DNA of 64,000 bases, from the NCBI RefSeq assembly GCF_001424165.1, contig NZ_LMOJ01000012.1, positions 186,863 through 250,862 on the forward strand. Direction: 5' to 3'. The notes under the pieces were generated by a model. It saw only the letters and a list, made by a program, of their open reading frames with translations. It ran no database searches and was not told where the DNA came from. Each line of letters starts with the position of its first letter. Position 1 is the stretch's first letter. The position numbers were made by a program, and so were the translations under genes. The stretch comes from Massilia sp. Leaf139. Its GTDB lineage: Bacteria > Pseudomonadota > Gammaproteobacteria > Burkholderiales > Burkholderiaceae_D. Below are positions 45,416 to 55,915 of this stretch, piece after piece.

Positions 45416-47511
45416 ACGAGGTGTAGGGCCGACAGGATCATGTCGATCAGCTTGATGCCGGCGAAGGGCAGCACGATGCCGCCGACGCCATAGACCAGGA
45501 TATTCCTCCGCAACAGGGCCGCCGCGCCGATCGCCCGGTAGCGCACGCCCTTCAGCGCCAGCGGGATCAGTGCGATGATGATGAGGGCGTTGAAGATCAC
45601 GGCCGACATGATCGCCGAGTCCGGGCTGGTCAAGCCCATCACGTCGAGCGCGGCCAGTTCGGGATAGGTGCCGGCGAAGGCGGCCGGAATGATCGCGAAG
45701 TACTTGGCGATGTCGTTGGCGATCGAGAAGGTGGTCAGCGAACCGCGCGTCATCAGCATCTGCTTGCCGATCTCGACGATCTCGAGCAGCTTGGTCGGAT
45801 TCGAATCCAGGTCGACCATGTTGCCGGCCTCCTTGGCGGCCTGGGTACCGGAGTTCATCACGACCGCCACGTCGGCCTGGGCCAGGGCCGGCGCGTCGTT
45901 GGTGCCGTCGCCGGTCATGGCGACCAGCCTGCCCTGCGCCTGGTAGCCGCGGATCAGCTTGAGCTTGTCCTCCGGCGTGGCTTCGGCCAGGAAGTCGTCG
46001 ACGCCGGCCTCGGCGGCGATCGCGGCGGCGGTGAGCCTGTTGTCGCCCGTGATCATGACTGTCTTGATGCCCATGCGGCGCAGCTCGGCGAAACGCTCCT
46101 TGATGCCGCCTTTGACGATGTCCTTCAGTTCGACCACGCCCATGACGTCCCCGCCGTCGGCCACCACCAGCGGCGTGCCGCCGCGCCGCGACACCTCCTC
46201 GGCGAGGCGCGCCACTTCCGGCGGATAGGGCAAGCCCATGGCTTCGACATGCTTGCGCACGGCTTCGGCGGCGCCCTTGCGCACCTGCCGCGCCCCCAAA
46301 TCAACCCCGCTCATACGGGTGTTGGCGCTGAACGGGAGGAACACGGGCTGCAGCGTTCCTAACTCGCGTTCGCGGATATCGAAGCGCTGCTTGGCCAGCA
46401 CGACAATGGAGCGGCCCTCCGGCGTCTCGTCGGCCATCGAAGCCAGCTGGGCGACGTCGGCGAGCTGCCGTTCGGTCACGCCCGGCGCCGGGAAGAATGC
46501 GGCGGCCTGGCGATTGCCCAGCGTGATGGTGCCGGTCTTGTCGAGCAGCAGGACATCGACGTCGCCGGCCGCCTCGACCGCGCGGCCGGAGGTGGCGATC
46601 ACGTTCGCGCCCATCATCCGGCTCATGCCGGCCACGCCGATCGAGGAGAGCAAAGCGCCGATCGTGGTCGGGATCAGGCAGACCAGCAGGGCGATCAACA
46701 CGGTGATGCTGACGGGTGCGCCGCTCCCGGCCGCCGCCACGCCGAACAGTGAAAATGGCAGCAGGGTCACGGTCACGACCAGGAACACGATGGTCAGCGC
46801 GACCAGCAGGATGGTCAGCGCGATCTCGTTGGGCGTCTTGCGGCGCTTCGCCCCTTCGACCATGGTGATCATGCGGTCGAGGAAGGTCTCGCCGGGATTG
46901 ACGCTCACGCGCACCACCAGCCAGTCGGACAGGATGCGGGTTCCGCCGGTGACGGCCGAGAAGTCGCCGCCTGACTCGCGGATGACCGGCGCCGATTCGC
47001 CCGTGATGGCGCTCTCGTCGACCGAGGCGACTCCTTCGATCACTTCGCCGTCGATCGGGATCACGTCGCCCGCTTCGACCAGGATGGCATGGCCCTTGCG
47101 CAGGTCGCCGCCCGGCACCGGCAGCCAGCCCGTGCCGTACTTCGGGGTGGCGAGCTTCTTCGCCATGACGGTCTGCTTCAGGCCGCGCAGCGAAGCCGCT
47201 TGCGCCTTGCTGCGTCCTTCCGCCAGGGCTTCGGCGAAGTTGGCGAACAGGACGGTGAACCATAGCCATACCGAGATGGCCAGGATGAAGCCGCTGTCGG
47301 TCGCGGCGGGGTCGGCGAAGGACTGGAATGCCATCAGCGTGGTGAGCATGCTGCCGATATAGACGACGAACATGACCGGGCTGCGTGCCTGGATGCGCGG
47401 ATCGAGCTTGACGAAGGCGTCGCGCAGGGCCGGCCAGGCCAGGCTGGCGTCGAACAGGGTCAGTGGCGCGCGTGGCGCGGGGAGCGGCGGTAGTGCTTTT
47501 GCTTGGGACAT
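45412..47511 (-). CDS. kdpB: Potassium-transporting ATPase subunit B (P-type ATPase)
   Basis: 699 residues from ATG 47511, the normal size; an open frame to 47766 runs into kdpA. The catalytic phosphorylated Asp lies in [14 protein letters not shown]. The actuator loop is [17 protein letters not shown], and the hinge is [17 protein letters not shown]. KdpB hydrolyses ATP to drive uptake through KdpA. It is 35 bp downstream of kdpA. The SPEST-like inhibitory-phosphorylation motif of other KdpBs appears as ESAIT(GESAP) and looks conserved. Confidence 0.95.
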   Translation of the reverse strand: MSQAKALPPLPAPRAPLTLFDASLAWPALRDAFVKLDPRIQARSPVMFVVYIGSMLTTLMAFQSFADPAATDSGFILAISVWLWFTVLFANFAEALAEGRSKAQAASLRGLKQTVMAKKLATPKYGTGWLPVPGGDLRKGHAILVEAGDVIPIDGEVIEGVASVDESAITGESAPVIRESGGDFSAVTGGTRILSDWLVVRVSVNPGETFLDRMITMVEGAKRRKTPNEIALTILLVALTIVFLVVTVTLLPFSLFGVAAAGSGAPVSITVLIALLVCLIPTTIGALLSSIGVAGMSRMMGANVIATSGRAVEAAGDVDVLLLDKTGTITLGNRQAAAFFPAPGVTERQLADVAQLASMADETPEGRSIVVLAKQRFDIRERELGTLQPVFLPFSANTRMSGVDLGARQVRKGAAEAVRKHVEAMGLPYPPEVARLAEEVSRRGGTPLVVADGGDVMGVVELKDIVKGGIKERFAELRRMGIKTVMITGDNRLTAAAIAAEAGVDDFLAEATPEDKLKLIRGYQAQGRLVAMTGDGTNDAPALAQADVAVVMNSGTQAAKEAGNMVDLDSNPTKLLEIVEIGKQMLMTRGSLTTFSIANDIAKYFAIIPAAFAGTYPELAALDVMGLTSPDSAIMSAVIFNALIIIALIPLALKGVRYRAIGAAALLRRNILVYGVGGIVLPFAGIKLIDMILSALHLV

Positions 47512-47546
47512 CGTGGACTCCGGATCCTTGGATAGGGACTTACGCT

Positions 47547-49352
47547 TTACTGCGGATACAGTTGCAGGTGCTCGACGACCGGGCCCAGGGCCAACGCGGG
47601 AACGTAGTTCAGTACGCCGACGAGGACGACGACGGCGATCAGCAGGCCGACGAAGACCGGGCCATGGGTTGGCATCGTGCCGGCATTGGCCGCGAGGCGC
47701 GGCTTGGCGGCGAGTGCGCCGGCGATGGCCAGCACCGGTACGATCACGGCGAAGCGGCCGAACCACATCGCAATACCCAGCATCGTGTTGTAGAAAGGCG
47801 TATTCGCGGACAGGCCGGCGAAGGCGCTGCCGTTGTTGTTGGCGGCCGAGCTGAAGGCGTACAGGATTTCAGAGAAGCCATGGGCACCGGGGTTGGCAAT
47901 GCCGATCTTGCCGGCGTCGACGGTGACGGCAAGCGCGGTGCCGGCCAGGGCAAGCACTGGCGTGACCAGAATGGCGATCGAGGTCAGTTTCATTTCATGG
48001 CTCTGGATTTTCTTGCCCAGGTATTCCGGCGTGCGGCCGATCATGAGTCCGGCGATGAAGACGGCCAGGATGGCGAACACCAGCATGCCGTACAGGCCCG
48101 AGCCGACGCCGCCGAACACGACCTCGCCCAGCTGCATCAGCAGCATCGGCACCGCGCCGCCCAACGGCGAGAACGAATCGTGCATGGCATTGACGGCGCC
48201 GCAGGAGGCGGCCGTGGTGACAGCGGCGAACAGGCTCGACGCCGCGATGCCGAAGCGGGTCTCCTTGCCTTCCATGTTGCCGCCGGCCTGGAGCGCACTG
48301 ACGCCCTGGTCGACGCCGAGCGCAGCCAGCTGCGGATGCGCCGCCTGCTCGGCGCCCATCACGACCAGCGTGGCGGCGACGAAGATCAGGCTCATGGCCG
48401 CCAGCAACGCGACACCCTGGCGTTCATCCTCGACCAGGCGTCCGAAGGCGAAGCACAGGCCGGCCGGGATCAGGAAGATGGCCAGCATCTGCACGAAATT
48501 CGAGAGCGGCGTCGGATTCTCGTAGGGATGGGCCGAATTGACGTTGAAGAAGCCGCCGCCGTTGGTGCCGAGCAGCTTGATCGCCTCTTGCGAAGCCACC
48601 GGGCCCATCGCGATCGTCTGGGTGCGCGCCGCCGCCTCCCGCATGACGGCTTCGCCTTGTGCATTCATCAGCGGCTGGCCATCCGCCCCAAGCGAGGGAG
48701 TCGAATATCGCACTGGATCGATCAGCTGGATTTCCTGGTAAGGCGCAAAGTTCTGGATCACGCCCTGCCCCATCAGGAATACTGCCAGCAGCAAGGACAG
48801 CGGCAGCAGCACGTACAGGGTGGAACGGGTCAGGTCGACCCAGAAATTGCCGATGCCCTCCCCGGAGCGCGAGGTGAAGCCGCGGATCAGGGCGTAGACG
48901 ACGGCGATGCCCGTGGCGGCCGACAGGAAGTTCTGGCCGGTCAGCGCCAGCATCTGCGTCAGGTAGCTCATGGTCTGTTCGCCACTGTAGCCCTGCCAGT
49001 TGGTGTTCGCCACGAAGCTGATCGCCGTGTTGAACGACGAGTCCGGGCTGACGTTGCCAAGCCCTTGGGGATTCAGCGGCAGCCATGCCTGCAGCCGCTG
49101 GAGCGCGAACACGAACAGTGCGCCGATGCCATTGAAGACGAGCAGTGCGAGGGCATACCGCTTCCAGCCCATGCTCGATCCGGGCGAGACGCCGCCGGCA
49201 CGGTAGAGCAGACGCTCGACGGGCGCGAGCCAACCGAGGCCGGGCACGGCGCCGCCGTCGGCCACGCGGGCCAGGAGTTGACCGAGCGGCCAGGCCAGCA
49301 CGATCAGTACGGCCAGGAAGGCGCCCAGCAGCGCCAGCGATTGTGCCGTCAT
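47547..49352 (-). CDS. kdpA: Potassium-transporting ATPase subunit A (channel-like)
   Basis: 601 residues from ATG 49352 with GGAGGAG upstream. The frame is open to 49472 but starts elsewhere only by running through kdpF. Selectivity-filter regions of the superfamily of K+ transporters are seen as [54 protein letters not shown], and [12 protein letters not shown]. About ten membrane helices. KdpA carries potassium to the KdpB interface. Its ATG shares a base with the kdpF stop. Confidence 0.95.
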   Translation of the reverse strand: MTAQSLALLGAFLAVLIVLAWPLGQLLARVADGGAVPGLGWLAPVERLLYRAGGVSPGSSMGWKRYALALLVFNGIGALFVFALQRLQAWLPLNPQGLGNVSPDSSFNTAISFVANTNWQGYSGEQTMSYLTQMLALTGQNFLSAATGIAVVYALIRGFTSRSGEGIGNFWVDLTRSTLYVLLPLSLLLAVFLMGQGVIQNFAPYQEIQLIDPVRYSTPSLGADGQPLMNAQGEAVMREAAARTQTIAMGPVASQEAIKLLGTNGGGFFNVNSAHPYENPTPLSNFVQMLAIFLIPAGLCFAFGRLVEDERQGVALLAAMSLIFVAATLVVMGAEQAAHPQLAALGVDQGVSALQAGGNMEGKETRFGIAASSLFAAVTTAASCGAVNAMHDSFSPLGGAVPMLLMQLGEVVFGGVGSGLYGMLVFAILAVFIAGLMIGRTPEYLGKKIQSHEMKLTSIAILVTPVLALAGTALAVTVDAGKIGIANPGAHGFSEILYAFSSAANNNGSAFAGLSANTPFYNTMLGIAMWFGRFAVIVPVLAIAGALAAKPRLAANAGTMPTHGPVFVGLLIAVVVLVGVLNYVPALALGPVVEHLQLYPQ

Positions 49353-49438
49353 CACAGCTCCTCCGCGGTCAAGAGGGCGCGAATCAGGTAGACCAGCAGG
49401 CCCGCGGCGGCCAGTGCGCCAATGTGCCAGGTTTCCAT
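49352..49438 (-). CDS. kdpF: Potassium-transporting ATPase subunit F
   Basis: 28 residues: [20 protein letters not shown], then ALLTAEEL. It is a single membrane helix with a short polar tail, as expected for KdpF, a lipid-like stabiliser of the KdpFABC complex. The TGA overlaps the kdpA ATG (TGATG) and its own ATG overlaps the stop of the small ORF upstream in the same way, so all three are translationally coupled. Confidence 0.9.
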   Translation of the reverse strand: METWHIGALAAAGLLVYLIRALLTAEEL

Positions 49439-49527
49439 CACTTGCCTCCCAGCTTGCCGCAGCCGTGCGCAAAAGCCCATGTCAGTGCGAAGAACAGCAC
49501 CATTGTCCCGATGTAGATCGCATCCAT
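49438..49527 (-). CDS. 29-residue membrane peptide, first gene of the kdp operon
   Basis: ATG 49527 with AAGGAT 4-5 bp upstream; TGA at 49440-49438 overlaps the kdpF ATG. It begins [20 protein letters not shown] and ends with a Cys/Gly/Lys-rich tail (HGCGKLGGK). One membrane helix with the tail probably cytoplasmic. A strong ribosome site and stop-start coupling to kdpF say it is translated. It differs from KdpF in sequence and could be an extra Kdp accessory peptide; I do not know a named family for it. Confidence 0.75.
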   Translation of the reverse strand: MDAIYIGTMVLFFALTWAFAHGCGKLGGK

Positions 49528-49581
49528 ATCATCCTTGTTGTCATGCTGGTTTTTGAAGCGGCAAGGGTAGCGCCCGCCGCC

Positions 49582-49629
49582 TAAAAATTTTGTAAACACT
49601 GCCGCCCGTGCCGTAAACAAGGCGTAAAA
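49582..49629 (-). promoter_or_regulatory. Candidate KdpE operator upstream of the kdp operon
   Basis: Read on the minus strand this 48-bp block contains TTTACG at 49628-49623 and 49617-49612 (11 bp apart) and TTTACA at 49596-49591 (21 bp further), then an AAAATTTTTA tract. Direct repeats at helical spacing suit an OmpR-family regulator such as KdpE. It lies 55-102 bp upstream of the first kdp ORF. A block of identical length and spacing is found upstream of the TorF-type gene. Confidence 0.6.
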
Positions 49630-49630
49630 A

Positions 49631-50377
49631 TCAGAAGGTTTTGCTGACGCTGAGGACGAGCGCCGACTTGCCGAGAAACTTTCCGTTGGCAGGCGATGCG
49701 TAAGCCGCCCGGCCGGCGTTCGTGCCGACATAGGCCAGCGCCGCGGTCACCAGGCCGACGTCGCGCGTCACCCCGATCTTCCAGTCGGTGTAGCTCGCAG
49801 CCGCATGGTGGGCAACGCGCTGGCGGCCGGCGTGCAGGTTCACGACCAGCTTGTCGCCGGCGGCCAGGTTGGCGGCCAGGTCGAGGTAGCCGCTGTGTTC
49901 GCTGTCGACGAAGCCGAACAGGTCGGTCACGGCGTGCGAATACTTCACCACTGCCGGGCCGTACGACAACTGCGCGTACAGCTCGGTGGTATTGGCGGTG
50001 ACGAAGCCGGGGACATCCTTGAGGCCGTTTGACGGATACACATAGGTCAGCACGCCGGCGTCGTAGCCGAAGCCAGGCGCAAGTTCGCCGCGCTTGCCCG
50101 CGTACAGGTCGAGTTCGGCCGAACCGGCACCGCCGGCATCCTTCGTCCATTTGATGGTCGAGGCCCATGCTCCCGCATACCAGCCGGACGCGGCGTGCAC
50201 CAGGTCGGCGCCGCCCTGCAGCGCCGGCTGCAGGCGGGTTTGGGAAATGCCGCGGTAGCGGTAGTCGCTGGTCACGGCGGCGTTGAAGCTCAGTTCAGCA
50301 GGTGCCGCCTCTCCGGCGCGCGCGGCGCTGGAAATGAAGGTGGCGACCAGGACTGCGGCCAGGATGCTTGTTTTCAT
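49631..50377 (-). CDS. TorF-family outer-membrane protein
   Basis: 248 residues from ATG 50377; the frame is open to 50509 without a signal sequence. The signal peptide MKTSILAAVLVATFISSAARA is followed by the family start ELSFNAAVTSDYRYRGISQT and a barrel of short strands (LDLYAGKRGELAPGFGYDAG, DLFGFVDSEHSGYLDLAANL), ending LVLSVSKTF with terminal Phe. TorF proteins are putative porins of unknown substrate. It stands between metR and kdp on the same strand. Its stop is only 2 bp from the kdp operator block, and a matching block lies 178 bp before its start, so potassium-dependent co-expression with kdp is likely. Confidence 0.85.
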   Translation of the reverse strand: MKTSILAAVLVATFISSAARAGEAAPAELSFNAAVTSDYRYRGISQTRLQPALQGGADLVHAASGWYAGAWASTIKWTKDAGGAGSAELDLYAGKRGELAPGFGYDAGVLTYVYPSNGLKDVPGFVTANTTELYAQLSYGPAVVKYSHAVTDLFGFVDSEHSGYLDLAANLAAGDKLVVNLHAGRQRVAHHAAASYTDWKIGVTRDVGLVTAALAYVGTNAGRAAYASPANGKFLGKSALVLSVSKTF

Positions 50378-50554
50378 CGTGATTCTTTCTACGAAGCGAA
50401 GTAAAAGGGCGAAACAGGAATCGGCGCGATGCGCGCAACGCGCCCTGCCTGCGGGCACGGCAGGCGGCGACAATGAAAAAAGTAGGGAAGTTGTTGATGG
50501 CATCGCCACTCCTTCATCGTCGTCAATCGATGAAGGAGCGTATCAAGCGCGCCA

Positions 50555-50602
50555 TAAAGATTTTCTAAAGATTAGGCCGGACGGCGTAAAGAAGGCGTAA
50601 AA
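50555..50602 (-). promoter_or_regulatory. Second copy of the KdpE-type element, upstream of the TorF-type gene
   Basis: Aligned without gaps to the block at 49582-49629: taaa-a-tttt, -taaa-a-, cgtaaa-aag and gcgtaaaa fall at the same positions. On the minus strand TTTACG half-sites are at 50601-50596 and 50590-50585, again 11 bp apart. The 10 bp between the conserved halves differ, as expected for binding sites rather than a recent duplication. Confidence 0.55.
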
Positions 50603-50679
50603 GCGAACGCGGAAAAGCGAAGTGTGGCGATGGATCGGAGAGGGAAACCGACTTGGGGACTAGCCGAGGCAGTGCTCGC

Positions 50680-51567
50680 TTACTGGCCGGTTCGCCGCGC
50701 CAGCGCGACGAACGCATGCAGGAATTCGACCTCCCAGTCAGCTTCCCGCGCGCCCAGGTGAATGTGCTTCTGGATGCCGCCCGGCCCCAGCCGCAGGGTG
50801 TGCAACTCCAGCTGCGGCGCGTAGTCCGTCACCAGCCATTTCGGCAGCGCCGCCACGCCGCGGCCGCTGGCGACCATCTGCAGCATGATGTCGGTCGTCT
50901 CGATCGTCTTGTGCCTGCGCGGCGCGCACTTCGCGGGCAGCAGGAACAGGTTGTAGATGTCGAGGCGGTCGATCGGCACCGGATAGGTGATCAACACTTC
51001 CTCGGCCAGCTGCTCCGGCCGCACTTCCTCCAGATTCGCCCAGCGGTGCTCTTTGTGCACCACCAGCACCTGCTCGTAGCCGAACACCGGCTCGAAGCGT
51101 AGCCCCGGCCGCAGGACGGGATCGGGCGTCACCAGCAAATCGATCTCGTGGCCGAGCAGCGCCTTGACGCCGCCGAACTGGAATTTCTGCTTCACGTCCA
51201 CGTCCACCAGCGGCCACGCCGCCAGATACGGCGCGACCACTTTCAACAGCCACTGGTAGCAGGGGTGGCATTCCATGCCGATGCGCAGCGTGCCGCGCTG
51301 GCCCTGCGCGAACTGCAGCAGCTGCTCTTCCGCCAGCAGCAGTTGCGGCAGCAGGCGCTGGGCGACGGCGTGCAGGTAGTCGCCGGCCTGGGTCAGGCGC
51401 AGGCTGCGCCCTTCGCGCACCCAGATCTCGGTGCCGATCAGCCCTTCCAGCTTGCGCATGCTATGGCTCAGTGCCGACTGGGTGACGTTCAGCGCTTGCG
51501 CCGCCGCCGTCACCGATCCCAGGCGTTTGAGCTCAACGAGAATCTGCAGGTGGATACGCTCGAGCAT
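50680..51567 (-). CDS. metR: LysR-family regulator, MetR-like
   Basis: 295 residues from ATG 51567 ([20 protein letters not shown]). The DNA-binding helix is [20 protein letters not shown], the form typical of MetR. The effector domain includes [11 protein letters not shown], as in MetR proteins that sense homocysteine. It is divergent from metE with 99 bp between, the arrangement of E. coli metR-metE. The open frame to 51606 has no ribosome site. Expected role is activation of metE when homocysteine is available. Confidence 0.85.
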   Translation of the reverse strand: MLERIHLQILVELKRLGSVTAAAQALNVTQSALSHSMRKLEGLIGTEIWVREGRSLRLTQAGDYLHAVAQRLLPQLLLAEEQLLQFAQGQRGTLRIGMECHPCYQWLLKVVAPYLAAWPLVDVDVKQKFQFGGVKALLGHEIDLLVTPDPVLRPGLRFEPVFGYEQVLVVHKEHRWANLEEVRPEQLAEEVLITYPVPIDRLDIYNLFLLPAKCAPRRHKTIETTDIMLQMVASGRGVAALPKWLVTDYAPQLELHTLRLGPGGIQKHIHLGAREADWEVEFLHAFVALARRTGQ

Positions 51568-51570
51568 GAT

Positions 51571-51616
51571 ATGAATGAAATCGATGGATATGTGAGAAAT
51601 GACCATTTTACTTCAT
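51571..51616. promoter_or_regulatory. Imperfect dyad between metR and metE
   Basis: atgaatgaaat (51571-51581) faces attttacttcat (51605-51616), about 9 of 11 positions complementary, in the spacer of the divergent pair. It has tgaa...ttca ends like MetR sites, but the match to a consensus is loose. Confidence 0.3.
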
Positions 51617-51666
51617 CAATTCTGAGCTCTAGCATGGCCATATCGACAATCCTGAAAGAGCACGCC

Positions 51667-53964
51667 ATGACCACCATCCACAACCTCGGCTTCCCGCGCA
51701 TCGGCGCGCAGCGCGAACTGAAATTCGGCCTCGAATCCTACTGGAAGGGAGCGAGCAGCCGCGACGCACTGGAAGCGCTCGGCGCCGAGCTGCGGACCCG
51801 CCACTGGCAGCAGCAGGCCGGGCTCGACCTGGTGCCGGTCGGCGATTTTTCGTTCTACGACCAGGTGCTCGACATGAGCGTCACCCTGGGTAACCTGCCC
51901 GAGCGCGTGCGCGGCTTCCATGGCGAGGCATTGGACAACTACTTCCGGGTGGCGCGCGGGCGTTCGGCCGAATCGGCCGAGGCGCATGGCGGCTGCTGCG
52001 GCGGCGTCGCGGCCGGCGAGATGACCAAGTGGTTCGACACCAACTACCACTACATCGTGCCGGAGCTGAGCGCCGCGACCATCTTCAAGTTCGACGGCAC
52101 GCGCCTGCTCGCGCAACTGGGCGAGGCGCGCCAACAAGGCATCAAGGCTAAACCGGTGATCATCGGCCCCGTCACCTATCTGGCGCTCGCTAAGGCCATC
52201 GACGCTTCCGACAAGCTCGCCCTGCTGCCGCAACTGCTCGACGTCTACGCGCAGCTGCTGGAAACCCTGGCGAACCAGGGCGTCGACTGGGTGCAGGTCG
52301 ACGAGCCGATCCTGGTGACGGAACTCGACCAGGACTGGCAGCACGCCTTCAACCTGGCCTACCATCAGTTGAAAGCTTGCCGTCCCAGGCTGCTGGTCGC
52401 CACCTATTTCGGCGAGCTGAAGGAAAACCGCTACCTGGCGGCCAACCTGCCGGTCGCCGGCCTGCACGTGGACGCGACCCACGGCCAGGAAGACGTGCTG
52501 TCGCTGCTGAACCTCCTGCCCGACCACAAGGTGCTGTCGCTGGGCGTCATCAATGGCCGCAACATCTGGAAGACCGATTTGAACGCCGTGCTCGACTGGC
52601 TGGAACCGGTAGCCACGCGCCTGGGCGAGCGGCTGTGGCTGGCGCCGTCCTGCTCGCTGCTGCACGTGCCGGTCGACCTGGCGAACGAACCGAAGCTCGA
52701 TGCCGAGATCCGTTCCTGGCTCGCCTTCGCCGTGCAGAAGCTCGACGAGTTGCAGCTGCTGGCGCGGGCCTTGCGCGAAGGCCGCGCAGCGGTGCAGGAG
52801 ACCCTCACCGCACATGCCGCGGTGCTGGCCGCGCGCCGGGCCTCGCCGCGTGTGACCAATCCGGCCGTGCAGGCGGCGGTGGCGGCGATCGACGCCGACC
52901 TCGGCGCGCGCAAGAGCGGCTATGCCGAGCGCGCCGTCGTGCAGGCGGCACGGCTGGCCCTGCCCTCCTTCCCGACCACGACCATCGGCTCCTTCCCGCA
53001 GACGGCCGAGATCCGCCAGGCGCGCAGCGCCCATAAAGCCGGCACGCTCGACGCGGCCGATTACGAAGCGGCGATGCGGGCGGAGATCGCACGCAGCGTG
53101 CGCGAGCAGGAAACCCTGGGACTGGACGTACTGGTGCACGGCGAAGCCGAGCGCAACGACATGGTCGAATACTTCGGCGAGCAGCTCGACGGCTATGCCT
53201 TCAGCCAGGCCGGCTGGGTGCAGTCCTACGGCTCGCGCTGCGTGAAGCCGCCCATCCTGTTCGGCGACATCAGCCGCCCGCGCGCGATGACGGTGGAATG
53301 GATCGCCTACGCGCAGTCGCTGACAACGAAACCGATGAAAGGCATGCTGACCGGCCCCGTCACGATCCTGAACTGGTCGTTCGTGCGCGACGACCAGCCA
53401 AGGTCAGTCTCCTGCAAGCAGCTGGCGCTGGCGATCCGCGCCGAGGTGCTCGATCTGGAACGGGCCGGCGTGCGCATCATCCAGATCGACGAAGCGGCGC
53501 TGCGCGAAGGCCTGCCGCTGCGCCGCTCGGAGTGGCGCCACTACCTCGACTGGGCGGTGGAATCGTTCCGCATCGCGGCCAATGGCGTGCAGGATGAAAC
53601 GCAAATCCACACCCACATGTGCTACTCGGAGTTCAACGACATCATCGCGGCGATTGCCGGGATGGATGCCGACGTGATCACGATCGAGACCTCGCGCTCG
53701 CGCATGGAGCTGCTCGACGCCTTCGAGGGTTTCAGCTATCCGAACGAGATCGGCCCCGGCGTCTACGACATCCATTCGCCCAACATCCCGAGCGAGGAAC
53801 ACATCGTCGGGCTGATGCGCAAGGCGGCCGAGCGCATTCCGGCGGCGCGCCTGTGGGTCAATCCCGACTGCGGCCTCAAGACGCGCCAGTGGGCTGAAGT
53901 CCTGCCGGCCCTGCGCAACATGGTGGCGGCGGCCCGGACGCTGCGCGCCGAAGCCCTCGTCTGA
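51667..53964 (+). CDS. metE: Cobalamin-independent methionine synthase
   Basis: 765 residues from ATG 51667 (AAAGAG six bases upstream); the frame is open far upstream through metR. It transfers the methyl group of methyltetrahydrofolate (triglutamate) to homocysteine. The N-terminal domain starts [18 protein letters not shown]. The zinc site in the C-terminal domain shows [11 protein letters not shown] (His and Cys), [10 protein letters not shown] (Glu region) and [11 protein letters not shown] (Cys). [10 protein letters not shown] and [11 protein letters not shown] are also conserved. A Cys-Gly patch, [12 protein letters not shown], near residue 115 is slightly unusual. Convergent with the aminotransferase, 6 bp apart. 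Confidence 0.96.
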   Translation: MTTIHNLGFPRIGAQRELKFGLESYWKGASSRDALEALGAELRTRHWQQQAGLDLVPVGDFSFYDQVLDMSVTLGNLPERVRGFHGEALDNYFRVARGRSAESAEAHGGCCGGVAAGEMTKWFDTNYHYIVPELSAATIFKFDGTRLLAQLGEARQQGIKAKPVIIGPVTYLALAKAIDASDKLALLPQLLDVYAQLLETLANQGVDWVQVDEPILVTELDQDWQHAFNLAYHQLKACRPRLLVATYFGELKENRYLAANLPVAGLHVDATHGQEDVLSLLNLLPDHKVLSLGVINGRNIWKTDLNAVLDWLEPVATRLGERLWLAPSCSLLHVPVDLANEPKLDAEIRSWLAFAVQKLDELQLLARALREGRAAVQETLTAHAAVLAARRASPRVTNPAVQAAVAAIDADLGARKSGYAERAVVQAARLALPSFPTTTIGSFPQTAEIRQARSAHKAGTLDAADYEAAMRAEIARSVREQETLGLDVLVHGEAERNDMVEYFGEQLDGYAFSQAGWVQSYGSRCVKPPILFGDISRPRAMTVEWIAYAQSLTTKPMKGMLTGPVTILNWSFVRDDQPRSVSCKQLALAIRAEVLDLERAGVRIIQIDEAALREGLPLRRSEWRHYLDWAVESFRIAANGVQDETQIHTHMCYSEFNDIIAAIAGMDADVITIETSRSRMELLDAFEGFSYPNEIGPGVYDIHSPNIPSEEHIVGLMRKAAERIPAARLWVNPDCGLKTRQWAEVLPALRNMVAAARTLRAEALV

Positions 53965-53970
53965 AAGCGC

Positions 53971-55149
53971 TTATTGGGCCAGGCGATCCATGAACGCGCC
54001 CAGGCGCCGGATCGCCTCGTTCAGGTGCTCGGCGCTGGCCGCGTAGGACAGGCGCACGTAGCGATCCGCGCCCGCATGGCCGAAGTCCTTGCCAGGCGTG
54101 AGCGCGACGTGCGCTTCGTCCAGCACGCGCTCGCAGAACTCCCAGGCGGTGAGGCCCGTGCCGGCCACGTCGAAGTAGACGTAGAAGGCGCCGTCCGGCG
54201 GCACCGGCACCGGCAGGCCGATGCCGGCCAGACCCGCCAGCACGATGTCGCGGCGCCGCGCGAACTCGACGCGCCGCGCTTCGCACACGGCCAATGACTC
54301 CGGCATGAAGCAGGCCAGCGCGGCCTGCTGCGACAGGTTCGAGGCGCAGATATAGTAATTTTGCGCGAGGCGTTCCATGGTCGGCACCAGCGCCTCGGGC
54401 ACCACGGCCCAGCCCAGGCGCCAGCCAGTCATGCCGAAGTATTTCGAGAAGCTGTTGATGACGATGGCGTCGTCGTCGAAGGCGAGCACCGTCTGCGGCG
54501 GCTGGCCGTTCGCATCGTGGTCGCCCAGGTTCAGGTAAATCTCGTCGACCAGGCGCCAGGCGCCGTGTTCGCGCGCCCAGTCGCAGATCGCGCGCAGTTC
54601 GCCGGGCGGCACCGAGGTGCCGGTCGGGTTCGAGGGCGTGGCGATCATCAGGCCGCGCGTGGCGCTCGTCCAGTTGGCGCGCACGCTGGCGGCGTCGAGC
54701 TGGAAGCGGCTCGCCGCATCGGTGGCGACCAGGTTGACCTGCGCCCCGAAGCTGCTGAGGAACTGGCGGTTGCACGGATACGAAGGGTCGCCGACGATCA
54801 CCTCGTCGCCCGGATCAACCAGGGCCGCCGTCACCAGCAGAAGCGCCGCCGAGGCGCCGGCGGTGACGATGATCCGGTTCGGTGTGATCGTCACGCCATG
54901 CTGGTCGAGATAGAACTTCGCGATCGCCGCACGCAGGGCCGGCGTGCCGAGGGCCGCGGTGTAGGGCAGCGCGCCGCCATCGATAGCGGCGCGCGCCGCT
55001 TCCAGCACGGCCGGCGGCGGGCCGAAATCGGGTTCGCCCAGGCTGAGTTTGATGACCTGGTGTCCCTGCGCTTCCAGGGCGGCGGCGCGTTTGCCGAACT
55101 CCATGGCGAAGAAGGGATCGACCGATTGGGCGCGTTGCGAGATTTTCAT
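53971..55149 (-). CDS. PLP-dependent aminotransferase, class I/II
   Basis: 392 residues, fold type I. The PLP-binding Lys is in INSFSKYFGMTGWRLGW, and earlier motifs are KLSLGEPDFGPP, TPSNPTGTSVPPGE and VDEIYLNL. The final Arg that binds the substrate carboxylate lies in YVRLSYA. Resembles aspartate/aromatic aminotransferases of the AspC/YbdL kind; the amino-acid specificity cannot be told. The short distance to metE is convergent, so no shared transcript is implied. Confidence 0.88.
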   Translation of the reverse strand: MKISQRAQSVDPFFAMEFGKRAAALEAQGHQVIKLSLGEPDFGPPPAVLEAARAAIDGGALPYTAALGTPALRAAIAKFYLDQHGVTITPNRIIVTAGASAALLLVTAALVDPGDEVIVGDPSYPCNRQFLSSFGAQVNLVATDAASRFQLDAASVRANWTSATRGLMIATPSNPTGTSVPPGELRAICDWAREHGAWRLVDEIYLNLGDHDANGQPPQTVLAFDDDAIVINSFSKYFGMTGWRLGWAVVPEALVPTMERLAQNYYICASNLSQQAALACFMPESLAVCEARRVEFARRRDIVLAGLAGIGLPVPVPPDGAFYVYFDVAGTGLTAWEFCERVLDEAHVALTPGKDFGHAGADRYVRLSYAASAEHLNEAIRRLGAFMDRLAQ

Positions 55150-55225
55150 GGTGGCGTGTCGGATGCGGCGGTGAAGCGAAGATTGTATATGGGCGGCGCC
55201 ATCCCGGCTGGCGGCCGGCGTCTTT

Positions 55226-55915
55226 CTAAACGCGGCCGGGCACGATGTCGACGCCGATCTGCTCGGCCAGCGCCAGCAGTTCGCCGTACGCCGCCGGATC
55301 GCCGACCAGGCTGCGCGTCGGCGCGCTAGGGGCCAGCACGCCAGGATCGATGCGGTCGCCGAACAGCACCACGGCGCGCGCGCTGTCGTCCTGGCGCGAG
55401 ATCCAGCACAGGCCCTGCACTTGCGGAAAGCCGGCGTGGATGGCGACGGCCCACTGGCGCGTGACGGGATACTGGTCTTTCTCGGTATCGATCAGGCAGT
55501 TGCGCGGCACGCCGAGCTTACGCAAGGCCTTGCTGCCAAGGTCCGCCAGCAGCAGATCGCGGGCCGCACTGAACTGCGAATGGCCCTGCCCCATCAGCTT
55601 GTTCTTGTCGTAGGTTTTAAAACCAGCGCCGAAGGGCACGTCGTGGAACACGCTTTCCATCGCCGCGCAGGCGAAGCTGGAGCCGCCGTAGAGCGTGTGG
55701 ATGGCCCGTCCGGCCGCATCGGCGATGGGGCTGAAGCGCGCATTGCCCCTGGGGCCGGGATTGAACTGCACCGCGCCGTAGTCGAGGTGATGGACGCGGT
55801 GCAGGATCGCGGCGCGCGGCCAGGTGGTGGTCGTGATGTGCAGGACAGGCGGTGGCGCGAAGGCGACGCCTGGAGTTGGAGCGGCGTCCGGCCTCGCGGC
55901 CGGCGGCTTAACCAT
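55226..55915 (-). CDS. RES-domain toxin
   Basis: 229 residues. RES-family residues are visible: Arg in ILHRVHHLDYGAVQFN, Glu in CAAMESVFHDVPF, and Ser in CWISRQDDSARAVVLFGDR. Studied RES proteins (MbcT, ParT, Res) are toxins that destroy or use NAD+. The ATG overlaps the 3' end of the upstream Xre/MbcA-like gene by 8 bp, the standard antitoxin-then-toxin order. An N-terminal Pro/Ala-rich extension of about 25 residues is present. It lies in the block that separates pilC from pilD. Confidence 0.88.
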   Translation of the reverse strand: MVKPPAARPDAAPTPGVAFAPPPVLHITTTTWPRAAILHRVHHLDYGAVQFNPGPRGNARFSPIADAAGRAIHTLYGGSSFACAAMESVFHDVPFGAGFKTYDKNKLMGQGHSQFSAARDLLLADLGSKALRKLGVPRNCLIDTEKDQYPVTRQWAVAIHAGFPQVQGLCWISRQDDSARAVVLFGDRIDPGVLAPSAPTRSLVGDPAAYGELLALAEQIGVDIVPGRV

